Positions 52,628 to 61,606 of a stretch of 64,000 nucleotides of DNA are shown one piece after another; within the stretch, counting starts at the first letter, position 1; every line of letters starts with the position of its first letter. The DNA comes from Streptomyces meridianus. GTDB lineage: Bacteria; Actinomycetota; Actinomycetes; Streptomycetales; Streptomycetaceae. The stretch spans positions 1-64,000 of the forward strand of contig NZ_JAMQGM010000028.1 of assembly GCF_023703325.1 (NCBI RefSeq). Direction: 5' to 3'. The position numbers and the translations under genes are program-made. Under the pieces are notes generated by a model. That model had not been told where the DNA came from. It saw nothing but the letters and a program-made list of their open reading frames with translations, and searched no databases.

Positions 52628-52939
52628 GTGTCCCTGAAGACGAACGCCACGCTCCGGTACACCGCGATGCGCCTCGCCCTCTTCGCCGCCTGTTTCCTCG
52701 CCGTCTGGGGCCTGACGCACTTCGGCCTCCTTCCGGCCGGCATCGGCTCCGCGAACCCGCTGTGGGTGCTGCTCCTCGCGCTGGTGATCTCGGCACCGCT
52801 CAGCTACGTGCTGCTGCGCGGGCAGCGGGACGCGATGTCCGCGCAGATCGCCGGCCGTGTCGACCGCGCCAAGGAACGGCTGTCGGCGAACCGGGATCAG
52901 GAGGACGTCGCGGACGACGCCGTCCGCACCCGGAGTTGA
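52628..52939 (+). CDS. DUF4229 small membrane protein
   Basis: A 103-residue protein: a short basic N-terminus (MSLKTNATLRYTAMR), two membrane helices (LALFAACFLAVWGLTHFGLL, LWVLLLALVISAPLSYVLL) and a charged Arg/Glu/Asp tail. It matches DUF4229, an actinobacterial family often near menaquinone genes. GTG 52628 is preceded by GGAGGAG. Function unknown. Confidence 0.87.
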   Translation: MSLKTNATLRYTAMRLALFAACFLAVWGLTHFGLLPAGIGSANPLWVLLLALVISAPLSYVLLRGQRDAMSAQIAGRVDRAKERLSANRDQEDVADDAVRTRS

Positions 52940-53288
52940 CGCGCAGTGCACCTTCCGCCCGAGCCGGTAAAGCCCCGGGAGCAGCCCCCCTGCTCCCGGG
53001 GCCTTTTTGCGTTTGCGCTGGCAGCAGGGACGGCGACCTGCGGCGAATCCTGCTCGCACCCCTCCCCATCGAGGCTACTGGCGGGTTAAGGTCGCCTCCC
53101 AGCCGGCTTTCCGTGCGACGGTGCCGGCGGGCGCGTCCCCGGCGCCCCCCACTGCACCGGGCCGGGCGCGCATGCAGAGCCACGGGAACCCCCGTGGCGC
53201 AAGGAGCGCCTGCAGCCCGACCAGCCGGATACCGGTCACCGTGAGAGCTCGGGCGCCCCGCCATTGAACCTGGTGCGAAGGGGCTCGG
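52940..53288 (+). other. Intergenic region before the sigma-factor gene
   Basis: A 349-bp gap without a supported gene. It contains the terminator at 52972-53008 and a second hairpin (GCCACGGG at 53179-53186 with CCCGTGGC at 53191-53198). The sigma-factor promoter should lie here but I do not see a clear one. Confidence 0.5.
52972..53008 (+). terminator. Intrinsic terminator after DUF4229 gene
   Basis: GCCCCGGGAGCA (52972-52983) pairs perfectly with TGCTCCCGGGGC (52991-53002), followed by a run of five T at 53004-53008. It is one of the few in the window with a T-tract. Confidence 0.85.
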
Positions 53289-54380
53289 ATGGCGACGAAC
53301 CCGGAGAACATCCGTCAGGAAAGACCCGGCCGCGGTGCGGACGAGCGCTGGCAGCGCACGTGGAGCCACCGGGAGCAGCTGCTCAAGGTGGCGCGCAGGC
53401 GTTCGCTCAACGCCGAGGACGCCGAGGACGCCGTCCACGAGGCCATGGTCCGGGCCGTGGAGGCGTCCGACATCGACGACGAGCGGCTCGGCGCCTGGCT
53501 GACCACGGTCACCATGCGGCTGTGCGTCGACCGCCACCGGCAGGTCGACCGCGAGGCACGGGACCATCCGCGGCTCGTCTCCCCGGGCCCGGTCCCGGTG
53601 GACGAGGCAGTCTGCGACCGGGACGAGGCCCGCTGGCTGGCGGGGCGCAGTGGCGAACTCCCTGCCCGGCAGGCCGAGGCCCTCAGGCTCAAGTCGCAGG
53701 ACCTGGACGTCGGGCAGGTCGCGGGCCGTATGGGCCTGAGCTACGAGGCGGTCGAGTCACTGCTGGCCCGGGCCCGCCGGTCGCTGCGCAGTTCGCTGGC
53801 CGGGACCCTGTCGGTCGCCGCGCTGTCGTCCGTGTGGGCCCGGGTGCGGGACGGCATCAGCGCCCCGGCCCTCACCACGGCCTCGGCGACGCTCGCCGTG
53901 CTGGGCGCCGTGGTCGTCCCCCATGTCCCGGTTCCGCACGCGGATCTCATGCCACCGGCTGCCCCGGCCCGTGCGGAGCCCCGGACGGGCGCACCGGGCG
54001 ACGAACACGGCCCGTCCGACGGGCGGGGCCATCCGGCGGGTGGCTCGCCGTGGTCCGCGCCGGTGCGGTGGGATGCCGCGGCGGTGCCGGCCGGGCTGGT
54101 CGACGGGTTGCCGGCGCCCCTGCCGGAGGTGCCGGGCCCGCCGTCGGCTGCTGTGGTGACCCCTTCGCTCCCCGTACCGGAGTCGAACATTCCGGACTCC
54201 GTGCGCCAGGCGTCCCGGACCGGGCCAGACACCGACTCCGCCGACGCCACCGGAACCACCGACGACGCGCCCGCGCTGCCCCGTACGCCCGCGGGCCCGC
54301 AAAGCGGCACCGCGGAGAGCCCCGGCGCGGTCACGGACCAGGCCCCGGACGCCACCGCCACCGTTCCCGGCCTGCCGTAG
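53289..54380 (+). CDS. Sigma-70-family (ECF-like) factor with C-terminal membrane anchor
   Basis: A 363-residue protein. Residues ~25-85 resemble sigma region 2 (WSHREQLLKVARRRSLNAEDAEDAVHEAMVRAV), ~125-175 region 4 (LPARQAEALRLKSQDLDVGQVAGRMGLSYEAVESLLARARRSLRSSL). A single hydrophobic helix follows at ~195-215 (TASATLAVLGAVVVPHV), then ~150 residues rich in Pro, Ala and Thr that should be outside the cell. Most ECF factors stop after region 4, so this is an anchored variant. ATG 53289 has GAAGGGG upstream. No anti-sigma gene is adjacent; the Mce locus follows 160 bp downstream. Confidence 0.85.
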   Translation: MATNPENIRQERPGRGADERWQRTWSHREQLLKVARRRSLNAEDAEDAVHEAMVRAVEASDIDDERLGAWLTTVTMRLCVDRHRQVDREARDHPRLVSPGPVPVDEAVCDRDEARWLAGRSGELPARQAEALRLKSQDLDVGQVAGRMGLSYEAVESLLARARRSLRSSLAGTLSVAALSSVWARVRDGISAPALTTASATLAVLGAVVVPHVPVPHADLMPPAAPARAEPRTGAPGDEHGPSDGRGHPAGGSPWSAPVRWDAAAVPAGLVDGLPAPLPEVPGPPSAAVVTPSLPVPESNIPDSVRQASRTGPDTDSADATGTTDDAPALPRTPAGPQSGTAESPGAVTDQAPDATATVPGLP

Positions 54381-54537
54381 GAGTGTCCCGGCCATCTCCG
54401 CCGGGCGGCGGTGACCGGCACTCTCGCGGGCTGGACGAAAAAAACCCGGATCCGCGCGACGGACGAGGCACCTCTGCCCGTAGAGCTGACGACGGCCCCG
54501 TTTCCCGGGCCGCTTCCGACGCTGGAGGAGTGCCCCG

Positions 54538-55497
54538 ATGGGTGTCGAGATCTGCGTCGAGGGACTGACGAAATCCTTCGGCAGCCAGGTCATCTGGCAG
54601 GACGTCTCGCTCACGCTGCCCGCAGGCGAGATCTCGGTGATGCTCGGGCCCTCGGGCACGGGCAAGTCGGTGTTCCTCAAGACGCTCGTGGGACTGCTCA
54701 GGCCCGACCGTGGTGCGATCAACGTGGCCGGCCGCGACATCACCCGGCTGCGCGAGCACGAACTGTACGAAGTGCGGCGGCTGTTCGGCGTTCTCTTCCA
54801 GGACGGCGCACTGTTCGGCTCGATGAGCCTCTTCGACAACATCGCCTTTCCGCTGCGCGAGCACACCCGCAAGCCGGAGAGCGAGGTGCGCCGGATCGTC
54901 CTCGAGAAGATGGACATGGTCGGTCTGATCGGCGCCGAGGAGAAGCTGCCCGGCGAGATCTCCGGGGGCATGCGCAAGCGTGCGGGGCTGGCGCGGGCGC
55001 TGGTGCTCGACCCGGAGATCATCCTGTTCGACGAACCCGACTCCGGTCTCGACCCGGTCCGGGTCGCCTACCTGAACCAGCTGATCGTCGACCTGAACGC
55101 GCAGACCGGCGCGACGTTCCTGATCGTCACCCACGACATCGCCTCGGCCCGCCAGGTGCCGGACAACATCGGACTGCTGTTCCGCCGCGAACTGGTGATG
55201 TTCGGCCCCCGCAAACAGCTGTTCGCCAGCGACGAGCCGGTCGTCGAGCAGTTCCTGGGCGGGCGGATGCAGGGCCCGATCGGGATGGCCGAGGAGAAGG
55301 ACGCGGCCCAGGTCGAGCAGGAGCTCGCCGAACTCGACGCGGGCGAGCGCCGCGGCCCGCAGGGCGGCAAGGGCGCGACCGGCGCGATGGGCGACACGCC
55401 CCGGCTGCTGCCCGGCCCGGGGGTCCCCAGGTCGCCCCGGTGGGAGGAGATCGCCCGGCGCGAGGAGCGGAGCGACCGGGTGGTGAGCGGCACATGA
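54538..55497 (+). CDS. Mce-system ABC transporter ATPase (MceG/Mkl-like)
   Basis: A 319-residue ATPase powering the Mce lipid importer. Walker A is MLGPSGTGKSVFLKTLVG, the Q-loop VLFQDGALFG, the signature ISGGMRKRAGLARAL, and Walker B ILFDEPDSGLDPV, with the switch His in VTHDI. The C-terminal ~65 residues are a Glu/Gly/Pro-rich extension typical of actinobacterial Mkl/MceG proteins. ATG 54538 gives MGVEICVEGLTKSFG. It overlaps the first permease gene (ATGA), so the whole system is one operon. Confidence 0.93.
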   Translation: MGVEICVEGLTKSFGSQVIWQDVSLTLPAGEISVMLGPSGTGKSVFLKTLVGLLRPDRGAINVAGRDITRLREHELYEVRRLFGVLFQDGALFGSMSLFDNIAFPLREHTRKPESEVRRIVLEKMDMVGLIGAEEKLPGEISGGMRKRAGLARALVLDPEIILFDEPDSGLDPVRVAYLNQLIVDLNAQTGATFLIVTHDIASARQVPDNIGLLFRRELVMFGPRKQLFASDEPVVEQFLGGRMQGPIGMAEEKDAAQVEQELAELDAGERRGPQGGKGATGAMGDTPRLLPGPGVPRSPRWEEIARREERSDRVVSGT

Positions 55498-56276
55498 AAT
55501 GGTCACCCGCGGGAGCCGCCACCGGCGTCCTCAGCAGCTCCGGCAGCCTGTTCGCGCTCGCCCTGGACATCTTCCGCTCCCTGTTCCGGCGGCCCTTCCA
55601 GGCCCGGGAGTTCATCCAGCAGGCATGGTTTCTCGCCAGCGTCACGATCCTGCCGACCGCACTGGTCTCGATCCCCTTCGGCGCGGTCATCGCGCTCCAG
55701 ATCGGCAGCCTCACCCGGCAGCTCGGGGCGCAGTCGTTCGCCGGCGCGGCATCCGTGCTGGCCGTGCTGCGGGAGGCGTCGCCCATCGTCACCGCCCTGC
55801 TCATCGCCGGGGCCGGCGGCTCCGCGATCTGTGCCGACCTCGGGGCGCGCAAGATCCGCGAGGAGATCGACGCCATGGAGGTGCTCGGCATCAACCCGGT
55901 GCACCGGTTGGTGGTCCCCCGCGTCCTGGCCTCCATGCTCGTCGCTGCGCTCCTGAACGGGCTGGTCTCGGTGGTCGGCATCGCCGGCGGCTACTTCTTC
56001 AACGTGGTCCTCCAGGACGGCACGCCGGGCGCGTACCTGGCCTCCTTCACGATGCTCGCCCAGCTGCCCGACCTCTATGCGGCCGAACTCAAGGCCCTCG
56101 TCTTCGGCGCGCTCGCGGCGGTGGTCGCCGCGCACAAGGGACTGACCGCGCAGGGCGGGCCGAAGGGCGTCGGTGACGCGGTGAACCAGTCCGTGATCAT
56201 CACGTTCATGCTCCTGTTCGTCGTGAACTTCGTGATGACGGCCGTCTACTTCCAACTCGTTCCGCAGAGGGGATAG
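55494..56276 (+). CDS. MlaE/YrbE-family Mce permease subunit 1
   Basis: A 260-residue membrane subunit with about five to six helices. The MlaE-family core is REFIQQAWFLASVTILPTALVSIPFGAVIALQIG with the EEIDAMEVLGINPVHRLVVPR coupling region that contacts the ATPase. It pairs with the next gene to form the permease heterodimer (YrbE1A/B in mycobacteria). It starts by ATGA overlap. Confidence 0.93.
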   Translation: MKWSPAGAATGVLSSSGSLFALALDIFRSLFRRPFQAREFIQQAWFLASVTILPTALVSIPFGAVIALQIGSLTRQLGAQSFAGAASVLAVLREASPIVTALLIAGAGGSAICADLGARKIREEIDAMEVLGINPVHRLVVPRVLASMLVAALLNGLVSVVGIAGGYFFNVVLQDGTPGAYLASFTMLAQLPDLYAAELKALVFGALAAVVAAHKGLTAQGGPKGVGDAVNQSVIITFMLLFVVNFVMTAVYFQLVPQRG

Positions 56277-56278
56277 CT

Positions 56279-57106
56279 GTGGCGTCCTACGAACGTTTCC
56301 TCTCGCGACCGCTCCGTTCCCTGGAGGGACTCGGCGGCCAACTGGCCTTCTACGGGCTCTCCATGGCGTGGACCGCTCGCACGCTCCGCCGCTACAAGAA
56401 GGAGGTGCTGCGGCTGCTGGCGGAGATCAGCTTCGGCCGCGGCGCGCTCGCGGTGGTCGGCGGCAGTGTGGGCGTCATCGCCTTCCTCACGTTCTTCACC
56501 GGCACCGAGGTCGGCCTCCAGGGCTACGCGGCGCTGAACCAGCTGGGCACGTCGAACTTCGTGGCGTTCCTGTCCGCCTACTTCAACACCCGCGAGATCG
56601 CGCCGCTGGTCTCCGGGCTCGCGCTCTCCGCCACCGTCGGCGCGGGCTTCACCGCCCAACTCGGCGCCATGCGGATCAGCGACGAGGTCGACGCCCTCGA
56701 GGTGATGGGCATCCCCTCGGTCCCGTTCCTGGTCACCACCCGGATGATCGCCGGGTTCGTCGCGGTGATCCCGCTCTACATCGTCGGGCTGCTCTCGTCG
56801 TACTTCGCCGCCCGGACCATCACCACCGGCTACTACGGCCAGTCGACGGGTACCTACGACCACTACTTCCAGCAGTACCTGCCACCCGTCGACGTGCTGT
56901 GGTCCTTCGGCAAGGTGATCGTCTTCGCCGTCGTGATCATCCTCGTCCACTGCTACTACGGCTACCACGCCTCGGGCGGACCGGCCGGGGTGGGCGTCGC
57001 GGTCGGGCGGGCGGTGCGCACCTCCATCGTCGCGGTCAACGTCCTCGACTTCTTCCTCAGCCTCGCCATCTGGGGCGCCAACACCACAGTGCGGATTGCG
57101 GGGTAG
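56279..57106 (+). CDS. MlaE/YrbE-family Mce permease subunit 2
   Basis: A 275-residue partner permease with helices such as LAVVGGSVGVIAFLTFFTG and GAGFTAQLGAMRISDEVDALEVMGIPSVPFLVTTR, the conserved ATPase-coupling loop. Its GTG start at 56279 is two bases after the previous stop. The pair carries substrate through the membrane beneath the Mce ring. Confidence 0.93.
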   Translation: MASYERFLSRPLRSLEGLGGQLAFYGLSMAWTARTLRRYKKEVLRLLAEISFGRGALAVVGGSVGVIAFLTFFTGTEVGLQGYAALNQLGTSNFVAFLSAYFNTREIAPLVSGLALSATVGAGFTAQLGAMRISDEVDALEVMGIPSVPFLVTTRMIAGFVAVIPLYIVGLLSSYFAARTITTGYYGQSTGTYDHYFQQYLPPVDVLWSFGKVIVFAVVIILVHCYYGYHASGGPAGVGVAVGRAVRTSIVAVNVLDFFLSLAIWGANTTVRIAG

Positions 57107-57109
57107 CCC

Positions 57110-58429
57110 ATGCCGACGTCGATGATGCGGCGCGCTTACGTGCGCCCCTCCCTGCGGGGACTGTCCCCGAAGAACCTGTCCCGTCCGGGGGAACTACGGC
57201 TGTACGGGGTGGTGTTCCTCGTCGTCATCGCCCTGCTGCTGTCGCTGACCGTGGCCGTCTACCGGAAGGCGTTCACCCCGGTCGTCAACGTCACGCTCGA
57301 GGCAGGCTCCATCGGCAACCAGATGGACCGCCGGGCGGACGTCAAACTGCGCGGCCTGATCGTCGGCGAGGTCCGCTCGGTGCGGGCCGACGGGGAGAAG
57401 GCGACCCTCGACCTCGCCCTCGAACCCGACGACGTGGAGCTGATCCCGTCCGACGTGCAGGCCCGGCTGCTGCCCAAGACGCTCTTCGGCGAGAAGTACG
57501 TCGACCTGGTGATCCCCGAGGACGCGCCGGGCCGGCCCATCCGTCAGGACGCTCCGCCCCGGCCCATCCGTGAGGGCGACGTCATCACGCAGGACCGCAC
57601 CCGGGCGGGCATCGAGATCCAGCAGCTGATGAACGATCTGATGCCGCTGCTGCGCACCGTGCAGCCCGGCGAACTCAACGCCACGCTCACCGCCTTCGCC
57701 ACTGCCCTGGAGGGACGCGGCGACGACATCGGTGACAACCTCGCCCGCCTGGAGCGCTATCTCAAGCGCCTCAATCCCCACCTGCCCTCCCTCGAGGAGG
57801 ACATCGCCCGGTTCGCCGACGTCGCGGAGATCTACGCCGACGCCGCGCCGGACCTGCTGCGTGTGCTGGACAACGCCGTCACCGGCAGCCGGACCCTGGT
57901 CGAGAAGGAGGACGCGCTGCGCTCGGCCCTGACGGGCACGACCCGCTTCGCGGGGACCGCCGAGGGGTTCCTCGACGACAACGCCGAACGGCTCGTCACC
58001 CTGGGCCGGGTCTCCCGCCCGACGCTCGCCCTCTTCGCGCGCTACTCGCCGGAGTACCCGTGCCTGCTGGAGGGCCTGGTCGACCAGAACGAACGAGCCG
58101 ATGAGACCTTCCGAGGCGGAAAGATGCACATCACCCTCGAATTCGCACTGCCGCGGCCGGCCTACCGGCCCGGAGAGGAACCGCGTTACGCCGACCGCCG
58201 CGGTCCGCACTGTGCGGGGCTGCCGAATCCCCCGGTCCCCGCACCGGCCCGGCGGTTCGCCGACGGCAGCAACCATGGCGCGGGCACCGTGTCCGCCACC
58301 GCGGCCGAGCAGCGCGCCATGGGCGCCCTCGTGGCCCCGGTCATGGGCGTGCCCGCCGACGAGGTGCCCGACGTCGCCACCCTGCTGTTCGGCCCGATGG
58401 CCCGCGGAACGGCGGTGAGCGTCGCGTGA
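57110..58429 (+). CDS. mceA: Mce-family protein MceA
   Basis: A 439-residue exported Mce protein: one N-terminal membrane anchor (GVVFLVVIALLLSLTVAVYR) and the Mce domain (~40-130: VTLEAGSIGNQMDRRADVKLRGLIVGEVRSV...LLPKTLFGEKYVDLVIP). A long helical tail with repeated heptads follows and probably forms part of the tunnel, ending in a Pro-rich region with paired Cys. It is the first of six. Confidence 0.92.
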   Translation: MPTSMMRRAYVRPSLRGLSPKNLSRPGELRLYGVVFLVVIALLLSLTVAVYRKAFTPVVNVTLEAGSIGNQMDRRADVKLRGLIVGEVRSVRADGEKATLDLALEPDDVELIPSDVQARLLPKTLFGEKYVDLVIPEDAPGRPIRQDAPPRPIREGDVITQDRTRAGIEIQQLMNDLMPLLRTVQPGELNATLTAFATALEGRGDDIGDNLARLERYLKRLNPHLPSLEEDIARFADVAEIYADAAPDLLRVLDNAVTGSRTLVEKEDALRSALTGTTRFAGTAEGFLDDNAERLVTLGRVSRPTLALFARYSPEYPCLLEGLVDQNERADETFRGGKMHITLEFALPRPAYRPGEEPRYADRRGPHCAGLPNPPVPAPARRFADGSNHGAGTVSATAAEQRAMGALVAPVMGVPADEVPDVATLLFGPMARGTAVSVA

Positions 58430-59454
58430 ACGCGAGGGAAATGACCGGGCCGCTCGTCAAGTTCGGGCTTTTCGCGCTGGTGACCGTGTTGGCGACCGCG
58501 GTGCTGGCCGCGACCATCGTCAACTTCCGCATGACACCGACCGACGACTACACGGCCGTGTTCAGCGATGTGACCGGGCTCGAGGTCGGGGACGACATCC
58601 GGGTGGCGGGTGTCCGCGTCGGCGAGGTGGAAGACATCCGGATCAAGGACCGGAAGCTGGCCGAGGTGGCGTTCACCGTCTCCGAGGAACGTCCGCTGCT
58701 CGCCGGAACCCAGGCCGTCGTCCGCTACCGGAACCTCGTCGGCCAGCGGTACGTCGCCCTCACCGAGGGGGCCGGGGACGGCAGCAGGCTGCCGCCCGGC
58801 GGGCAGATCCCGCTCTCCCGGACCCAGCCCGCACTCGACCTGAACGCCCTGCTCAACGGGTTCAAGCCGCTGTTCGCGGCGCTGAGTCCCAAGGACGTCA
58901 ACCAGCTGGCCATGGAGATCGTCAGGACCCTCCAGGGCGAGGGCGGCACGATCAACAGCCTGCTGACCCACACCGCCTCGCTCACCACCACCCTCGCCGA
59001 CCGGGACAAGCTGATCGGCTCGGTGATCGACAACCTCAACAAGGTGATCGGCCCGCTCGACAAGCGCAGCGGCCGGCTCTCCGAGCTGATCCGGCAACTG
59101 CAGAGACTCGTCTCCGGGCTGTCCGGCGACCGCAAGGCGATCGGGTCGTCGCTCGCCGGCATCAACGGCCTGTCGGAGGCCACCTCGGGGCTGATCGAGG
59201 ACGGCCGCCCCGCACTGCGCGAGGACATCGCCGGGCTGTCCCGGCTCTCCAAGACGCTGGGCGACCACCACAAGACGGTGGAAGGCGTGCTCCAGCGCTG
59301 GCCGCGCAAGCTCAACAAGCTGACCGGCACGGCGACGTACGGCTCCTGGTTCAACTTCTACCTCTGCGACTTCGACGGCCGGGTCGTGCTGCCGGACGAC
59401 GCCGGGGTGGTCACCCCCAACCTGCACGTCGACCAGGGGAGGTGTGCCACCTGA
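58426..59454 (+). CDS. mceB: Mce-family protein MceB
   Basis: A 342-residue Mce protein with anchor FGLFALVTVLATAVLAATIV and Mce domain DYTAVFSDVTGLEVGDDIRVAGVRVGEVEDIRI...YRNLVGQRYVALTEG. Helical heptads follow, and a C-terminal Cys pair region (FYLCDFDG, DQGRCAT). GTG 58426 overlaps mceA (GTGA); the stop overlaps the mceC start by one base. Confidence 0.92.
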   Translation: MNAREMTGPLVKFGLFALVTVLATAVLAATIVNFRMTPTDDYTAVFSDVTGLEVGDDIRVAGVRVGEVEDIRIKDRKLAEVAFTVSEERPLLAGTQAVVRYRNLVGQRYVALTEGAGDGSRLPPGGQIPLSRTQPALDLNALLNGFKPLFAALSPKDVNQLAMEIVRTLQGEGGTINSLLTHTASLTTTLADRDKLIGSVIDNLNKVIGPLDKRSGRLSELIRQLQRLVSGLSGDRKAIGSSLAGINGLSEATSGLIEDGRPALREDIAGLSRLSKTLGDHHKTVEGVLQRWPRKLNKLTGTATYGSWFNFYLCDFDGRVVLPDDAGVVTPNLHVDQGRCAT

Positions 59455-60449
59455 TGATGCCGTTCCGCGAACGCAACCCCGTGACGATCGGCGCCGTCGG
59501 CCTGACCGTGCTCGCCGTGCTCCTCGCCGGAGCGTTCAACATCAAGGAGCTGCCGCTCATCGGCGACGGGGACGAGTACACCGCCGCCTTCTCCGAGGCG
59601 GGCGGCCTCAAGCCGGGGGACGAGGTACGCGTCGCCGGCGTGAAGGTCGGCAAGGTCGACGAGGTGGCGCTGGACGACGGCCACGTCCGGGTCGGGTTCG
59701 ACGTCGACGAGGACACGCTGCTCGGCACCCGCACCGGCGCGGCGATCCGGGTCAAGACCATCCTCGGTGCGAAGTACCTGGCCCTGCGGCCGGAGGGCGG
59801 CGGGCGGCTGGAACCGGGCACGGAGATACCGCTCAAGCGCACCGAGTCCGCGTACGACGTGGTGGAGGCGTTCAGCGACCTCACCACCACGACCGAGAAG
59901 GTCGACACCGAACAGCTGGCCAAGTCGCTGGACACCCTCTCGGACACCTTCGCGGACTCGCCGGAGGAGGTGAAGGCCTCCATCCGGGGGCTGTCGAAGA
60001 TCTCCCGCACCGTGGCCTCCCGCGACGAGCAGCTGCGTGAGTTGCTGAAGCACGCCGACGGCGTGACGAAGGTCCTGGCCGACCGGTCGGACGAGTTCGG
60101 CAAGCTGGTCAAGGACGGCGACGCGCTGTTCAAGGAGATCGACCGGCGGCGCCGGATCATCCACCGGCTGCTCAAGAGCTCCATCGCCCTGGCGACCCAG
60201 CTCTCGGGCCTCGTCCACGACAACAAGGCCCAGCTCGGCCCGGCCCTGAAGCGCCTGGACACGGTCGTCACGATGCTCCGCCGCAACCAGGAGAGCATCG
60301 ACCGCAGCGTCGCGCTGCTCGCGCCCTACGCGCGCCTGTTCACCAACACCCTCGGCAACGGCCGCTGGTTCGACAGCTACATCCAGAACCTGGTCGCTCC
60401 CGGTCCCGTCAGCCCTCAGCCCCCGCAGTCCTCCGGAGGTACCCGATGA
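59454..60449 (+). CDS. mceC: Mce-family protein MceC
   Basis: A 331-residue Mce protein. The anchor is VTIGAVGLTVLAVLLAGAF, and the Mce domain is YTAAFSEAGGLKPGDEVRVAGVKVGKVDEVAL. A long helical tail ends in a short Pro/Ser stretch. ATG 59454 is used with GGGAGG upstream; GTG 59442 would add four residues. It ends by overlapping mceD (ATGA). Confidence 0.92.
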   Translation: MMPFRERNPVTIGAVGLTVLAVLLAGAFNIKELPLIGDGDEYTAAFSEAGGLKPGDEVRVAGVKVGKVDEVALDDGHVRVGFDVDEDTLLGTRTGAAIRVKTILGAKYLALRPEGGGRLEPGTEIPLKRTESAYDVVEAFSDLTTTTEKVDTEQLAKSLDTLSDTFADSPEEVKASIRGLSKISRTVASRDEQLRELLKHADGVTKVLADRSDEFGKLVKDGDALFKEIDRRRRIIHRLLKSSIALATQLSGLVHDNKAQLGPALKRLDTVVTMLRRNQESIDRSVALLAPYARLFTNTLGNGRWFDSYIQNLVAPGPVSPQPPQSSGGTR

Positions 60450-61606
60450 ACCGGCGCCCGGCGCGCCGCCTGGCGCTCCTGCCCGCGCTGTTGCTGGTGG
60501 CGGGCGTGGCCTTCCACTTCTGGTCGAAGCCGTCGGACGTGCAGATCACCGCGTACTTCCCGCGGACGGTCGGCATCCACCCCGGATCCGACGTGCGGGT
60601 CCTCGGGGTGCGGATCGGCGAGGTCACCGCGGTGCAGCCGCAGGGCGACCGGGTCCGGGTCGGGCTCCGGTACGACGCGGAGCAGCGGGTCCCGGCCGCC
60701 GCCAAGGCCGCAGTCATCAACTCCTCGGTGGTCAGCGACCGTTACGTGCAACTGCTGCCGGCCTACCGCACGGGGCCGGTGATGCGCAGCGGCACCGTCA
60801 TCCCGCAGAGCCGCACCGCGGTGCCCGTCGAACTGGACCGGGTCTTCGACAGCCTGCACACCACCGCGAAGGCGCTGGGACCCAAGGGCGCCAACCAGGA
60901 CGGCTCGCTGTCCCGTCTGCTCGGCGTCTCCGCCGACAACCTCGGCGGGCAGGGCGAGCAGCTCAACGGGACCGTCAAGGACCTCTCGAAGGCGGTCACC
61001 ACCCTGTCGAACGGCCGCGAGGACATGTTCGGCACGGTCCGGAACCTCCAGGTGTTCACCGGCGTGCTGGCGGCCGACGACGGCCGGGTCCGGTCGTTCA
61101 ACGACAACCTGGCCAAGGTCGCGGGACAGCTGGCCGGAGAGCGCAAGGACCTGGCGAAGGCCATCAAGGAACTGGCCCGGGCGCTCGGTGAGGTCGCCCT
61201 GTTCGTCAAGGACAACAGGAAGGCGCTCTCCCAGGACGTGAAGGGGCTCAGCGAGGTCACCAAGGTGCTGGTGGAGCAGCGCGCGGCGCTGGAGGAACTG
61301 GCGGACGTCTTCCCCGCCGGTCTGTCCAACCTGGATCTCGCCTACAACCCGGCCACCGGCGCCCTGGACACCCGCAACAACGCGCAGAAACCGCAGGATC
61401 CGGCCGCGGTGCTGTGCTCCCTGCTGCGGACGACCGGGGACCGGACGGACTGCGGCGATCTGCGGAAACTCTTCGACAAGCTGCCCGAACTCCCCACCGG
61501 AGAAGCCTTGTCCGGTCTTCCGCTGAAGGACGGGAAGCTCCTCCCGATCTCGGGGACCGGCACGGTCGACAGGTCGTTCGGCGGCATTCTGGAGGTGCGG
61601 ACATGA
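60446..61606 (+). CDS. mceD: Mce-family protein MceD
   Basis: A 386-residue Mce protein with anchor LALLPALLLVAGVAFHF, and Mce domain VQITAYFPRTVGIHPGSDVRVLGVRIGEVTAV. The helical tail is followed by a C-terminal region with two Cys (VLCSLLRTTGDRTDCGDL). It is coupled at both ends by four-base overlaps. Confidence 0.92.
   Translation: MNRRPARRLALLPALLLVAGVAFHFWSKPSDVQITAYFPRTVGIHPGSDVRVLGVRIGEVTAVQPQGDRVRVGLRYDAEQRVPAAAKAAVINSSVVSDRYVQLLPAYRTGPVMRSGTVIPQSRTAVPVELDRVFDSLHTTAKALGPKGANQDGSLSRLLGVSADNLGGQGEQLNGTVKDLSKAVTTLSNGREDMFGTVRNLQVFTGVLAADDGRVRSFNDNLAKVAGQLAGERKDLAKAIKELARALGEVALFVKDNRKALSQDVKGLSEVTKVLVEQRAALEELADVFPAGLSNLDLAYNPATGALDTRNNAQKPQDPAAVLCSLLRTTGDRTDCGDLRKLFDKLPELPTGEALSGLPLKDGKLLPISGTGTVDRSFGGILEVRT

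Noticed and set aside
53075..53311. Minus-strand open frames in the gap before the sigma-factor gene
   Set aside because: They are Arg/Ala/Gly-rich shadows typical of high-GC DNA, without start signals or recognisable domains.
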